Below are positions 6,550 through 6,750 of a DNA stretch of 6,750 nucleotides, one piece after another. The stretch is from contig JAEYSQ010000076.1 in the NCBI GenBank assembly GCA_023434465.1, positions 1-6,750 on the forward strand. Reading direction: 5' to 3'. Both the position numbers and the translations under genes were made by a program. This DNA comes from Actinomycetes bacterium. Its GTDB lineage: Bacteria; Actinomycetota; Thermoleophilia; Solirubrobacterales; 70-9. Position 1 is the stretch's first letter; the number at the start of each line of letters is the position of its first letter. The notes below the pieces were generated by a model that saw only the letters and a list, made by a program, of their open reading frames with translations, was not told the origin of the DNA and searched no databases.

Positions 6550-6572
6550 TCCACTCGACGGTCAACCCGTCG

Positions 6573-6624
6573 GGACCCTGTGGGACCTGGTCGAGGGGTC
6601 CGGGACGGTGGTGTCCCCCAAAAA
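6573..6624 (+). repeat. Direct repeat copy B upstream of ruvC
   Basis: This is the second copy of the unit at 6415-6467, with identical ends (GGACCCTGTGGG and GGTGGTGTCCCCCAAAAA) and a more divergent centre. GGACC/GGTCC (6583-6587 and 6597-6601) can pair inside this copy but not in copy A. Its right end is also the left arm of the long inverted repeat at 6607-6669. Confidence 0.8.
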
Positions 6625-6669
6625 CCGTCGCTTCGCTCCTCATTCCGGAGGTTTTTGGGGAACACCCCC
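6607..6669. repeat. Long imperfect inverted repeat (20-bp arms, 23-bp loop)
   Basis: The arms are 6607-6626 and 6650-6669, complementary at 18 of 20 positions by eye. The inner part of the stem pairs CCCCAAAAACC with GGTTTTTGGGG without a mismatch. Weaker pairing continues outward (CTGGTC at 6587-6592 against GACCAG at 6686-6691), showing that the right side is a partial inverted copy of the direct repeat. No run of T follows on the plus strand, nor of A on the other side, so it is not a canonical intrinsic terminator. Confidence 0.8.
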
Positions 6670-6750
6670 GACCCGAACCCTGCAGGACCAGAAGGTTCAC
6701 GGTGCGAGATCCTGGCGGTCGTGAAACGTGTCGGCCGGGGTAGCCGTGGG

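Larger units (their letters stand above)
6369..6750. other. Gene-free region upstream of ruvC, rich in direct and inverted repeats
   Basis: No convincing gene is seen in these 382 bp. Several frames stay open because the DNA is GC-rich, but they give Pro/Arg/Gly-rich peptides without recognisable motifs. The region holds two direct copies of a roughly 53-bp repeat (6415-6467 and 6573-6624), a partial inverted copy near 6650-6691, a 9-bp inverted repeat (6515-6549), a small hairpin GGCGA-GCT-TCGCC (6482-6494) and a 10-bp palindrome TCCGATCGGA (6387-6396), which lies 18 bp before the ruvC start. In many actinobacteria a yebC-like gene precedes ruvC; no YebC end can be recognised here. Near the right edge a minus-strand frame ends with TGA at 6697-6699, but only 17 codons of it are visible and they cannot be assigned. 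Confidence 0.7.

Noticed and set aside
6415..6624. CRISPR array
   Set aside because: There are only two direct copies with imperfect identity, an inter-copy distance of about 105 bp, and an inverted third copy. This is not a CRISPR pattern.
6375..6665. Minus-strand open frame of 96 codons upstream of ruvC, with repeated GF[WL]G peptides
   Set aside because: It passes through both repeat copies in different reading frames relative to the repeat, the product is Pro/Arg/Gly-rich without motifs, and its GTG start lies in the inverted repeat. It looks like open frame by base composition.
6607..6669. Intrinsic transcription terminator
   Set aside because: The stem is long but the loop is 23 bases and no T-run follows on either strand, so a canonical terminator is not supported.
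6189..6743. Plus-strand open frame of 184 codons antisense to the ruvC start and across the repeat region
   Set aside because: It overlaps the well-supported 5' part of ruvC, has no recognisable motif, and its composition is that of a GC-rich shadow frame.
6697..6750. C-terminal end of a yebC-like gene on the minus strand at the right edge
   Set aside because: Only 17 codons before a TGA are visible and they do not resemble the usual YebC C-terminus.

Overview
The window comes from a high-GC bacterium, most likely an actinobacterium. The ruvC-ruvA-ruvB block close to secD, and the style of the proteins, suggest the Thermoleophilia/Solirubrobacterales side of that phylum. This placement is an inference from gene order and protein character, not a database result. 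The DNA is densely coded: seven genes fill bases 1-6368, and the only long gene-free stretch is 6369-6750.

Layout, left to right. Bases 1-2238 (minus strand) hold secD, cut by the left edge just before its C-terminus. It is preceded by a small protein that joins a four-cysteine zinc ribbon to a PAS-like domain. A 102-bp divergent intergenic region follows. Bases 2341-4112 (plus strand) hold a two-gene unit whose genes overlap by 4 bp: a bile acid:sodium symporter (BASS) family transporter and an extended/atypical SDR (epimerase-like) oxidoreductase. Bases 4109-6368 (minus strand) hold the Holliday-junction resolution operon ruvC-ruvA-ruvB. The SDR gene and ruvB meet tail to tail on one CTAG tetramer that supplies both stop codons. 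Bases 6369-6750, upstream of ruvC, hold no convincing gene. They carry two direct copies and one inverted partial copy of a repeat, plus several inverted repeats.

How the genes work together. RuvA and RuvB form the branch-migration motor on Holliday junctions and RuvC is the resolving nuclease. SecD, with SecF presumably just beyond the left edge, is the proton-driven accessory of Sec protein export. The zinc-ribbon/PAS gene sits where many bacteria carry yajC. It shares a strand with secD and is separated from it by only 12 bp, so the two are probably co-transcribed. The plus-strand transporter/SDR pair looks like a cassette set between two blocks of minus-strand housekeeping genes.

I found no clearly new defence or mobile system. 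The items most worth a second look are the repeat cluster upstream of ruvC, which is conserved as DNA but not as protein, the zinc-ribbon/PAS protein with an EF-hand-like acidic loop, and the shared CTAG stop.
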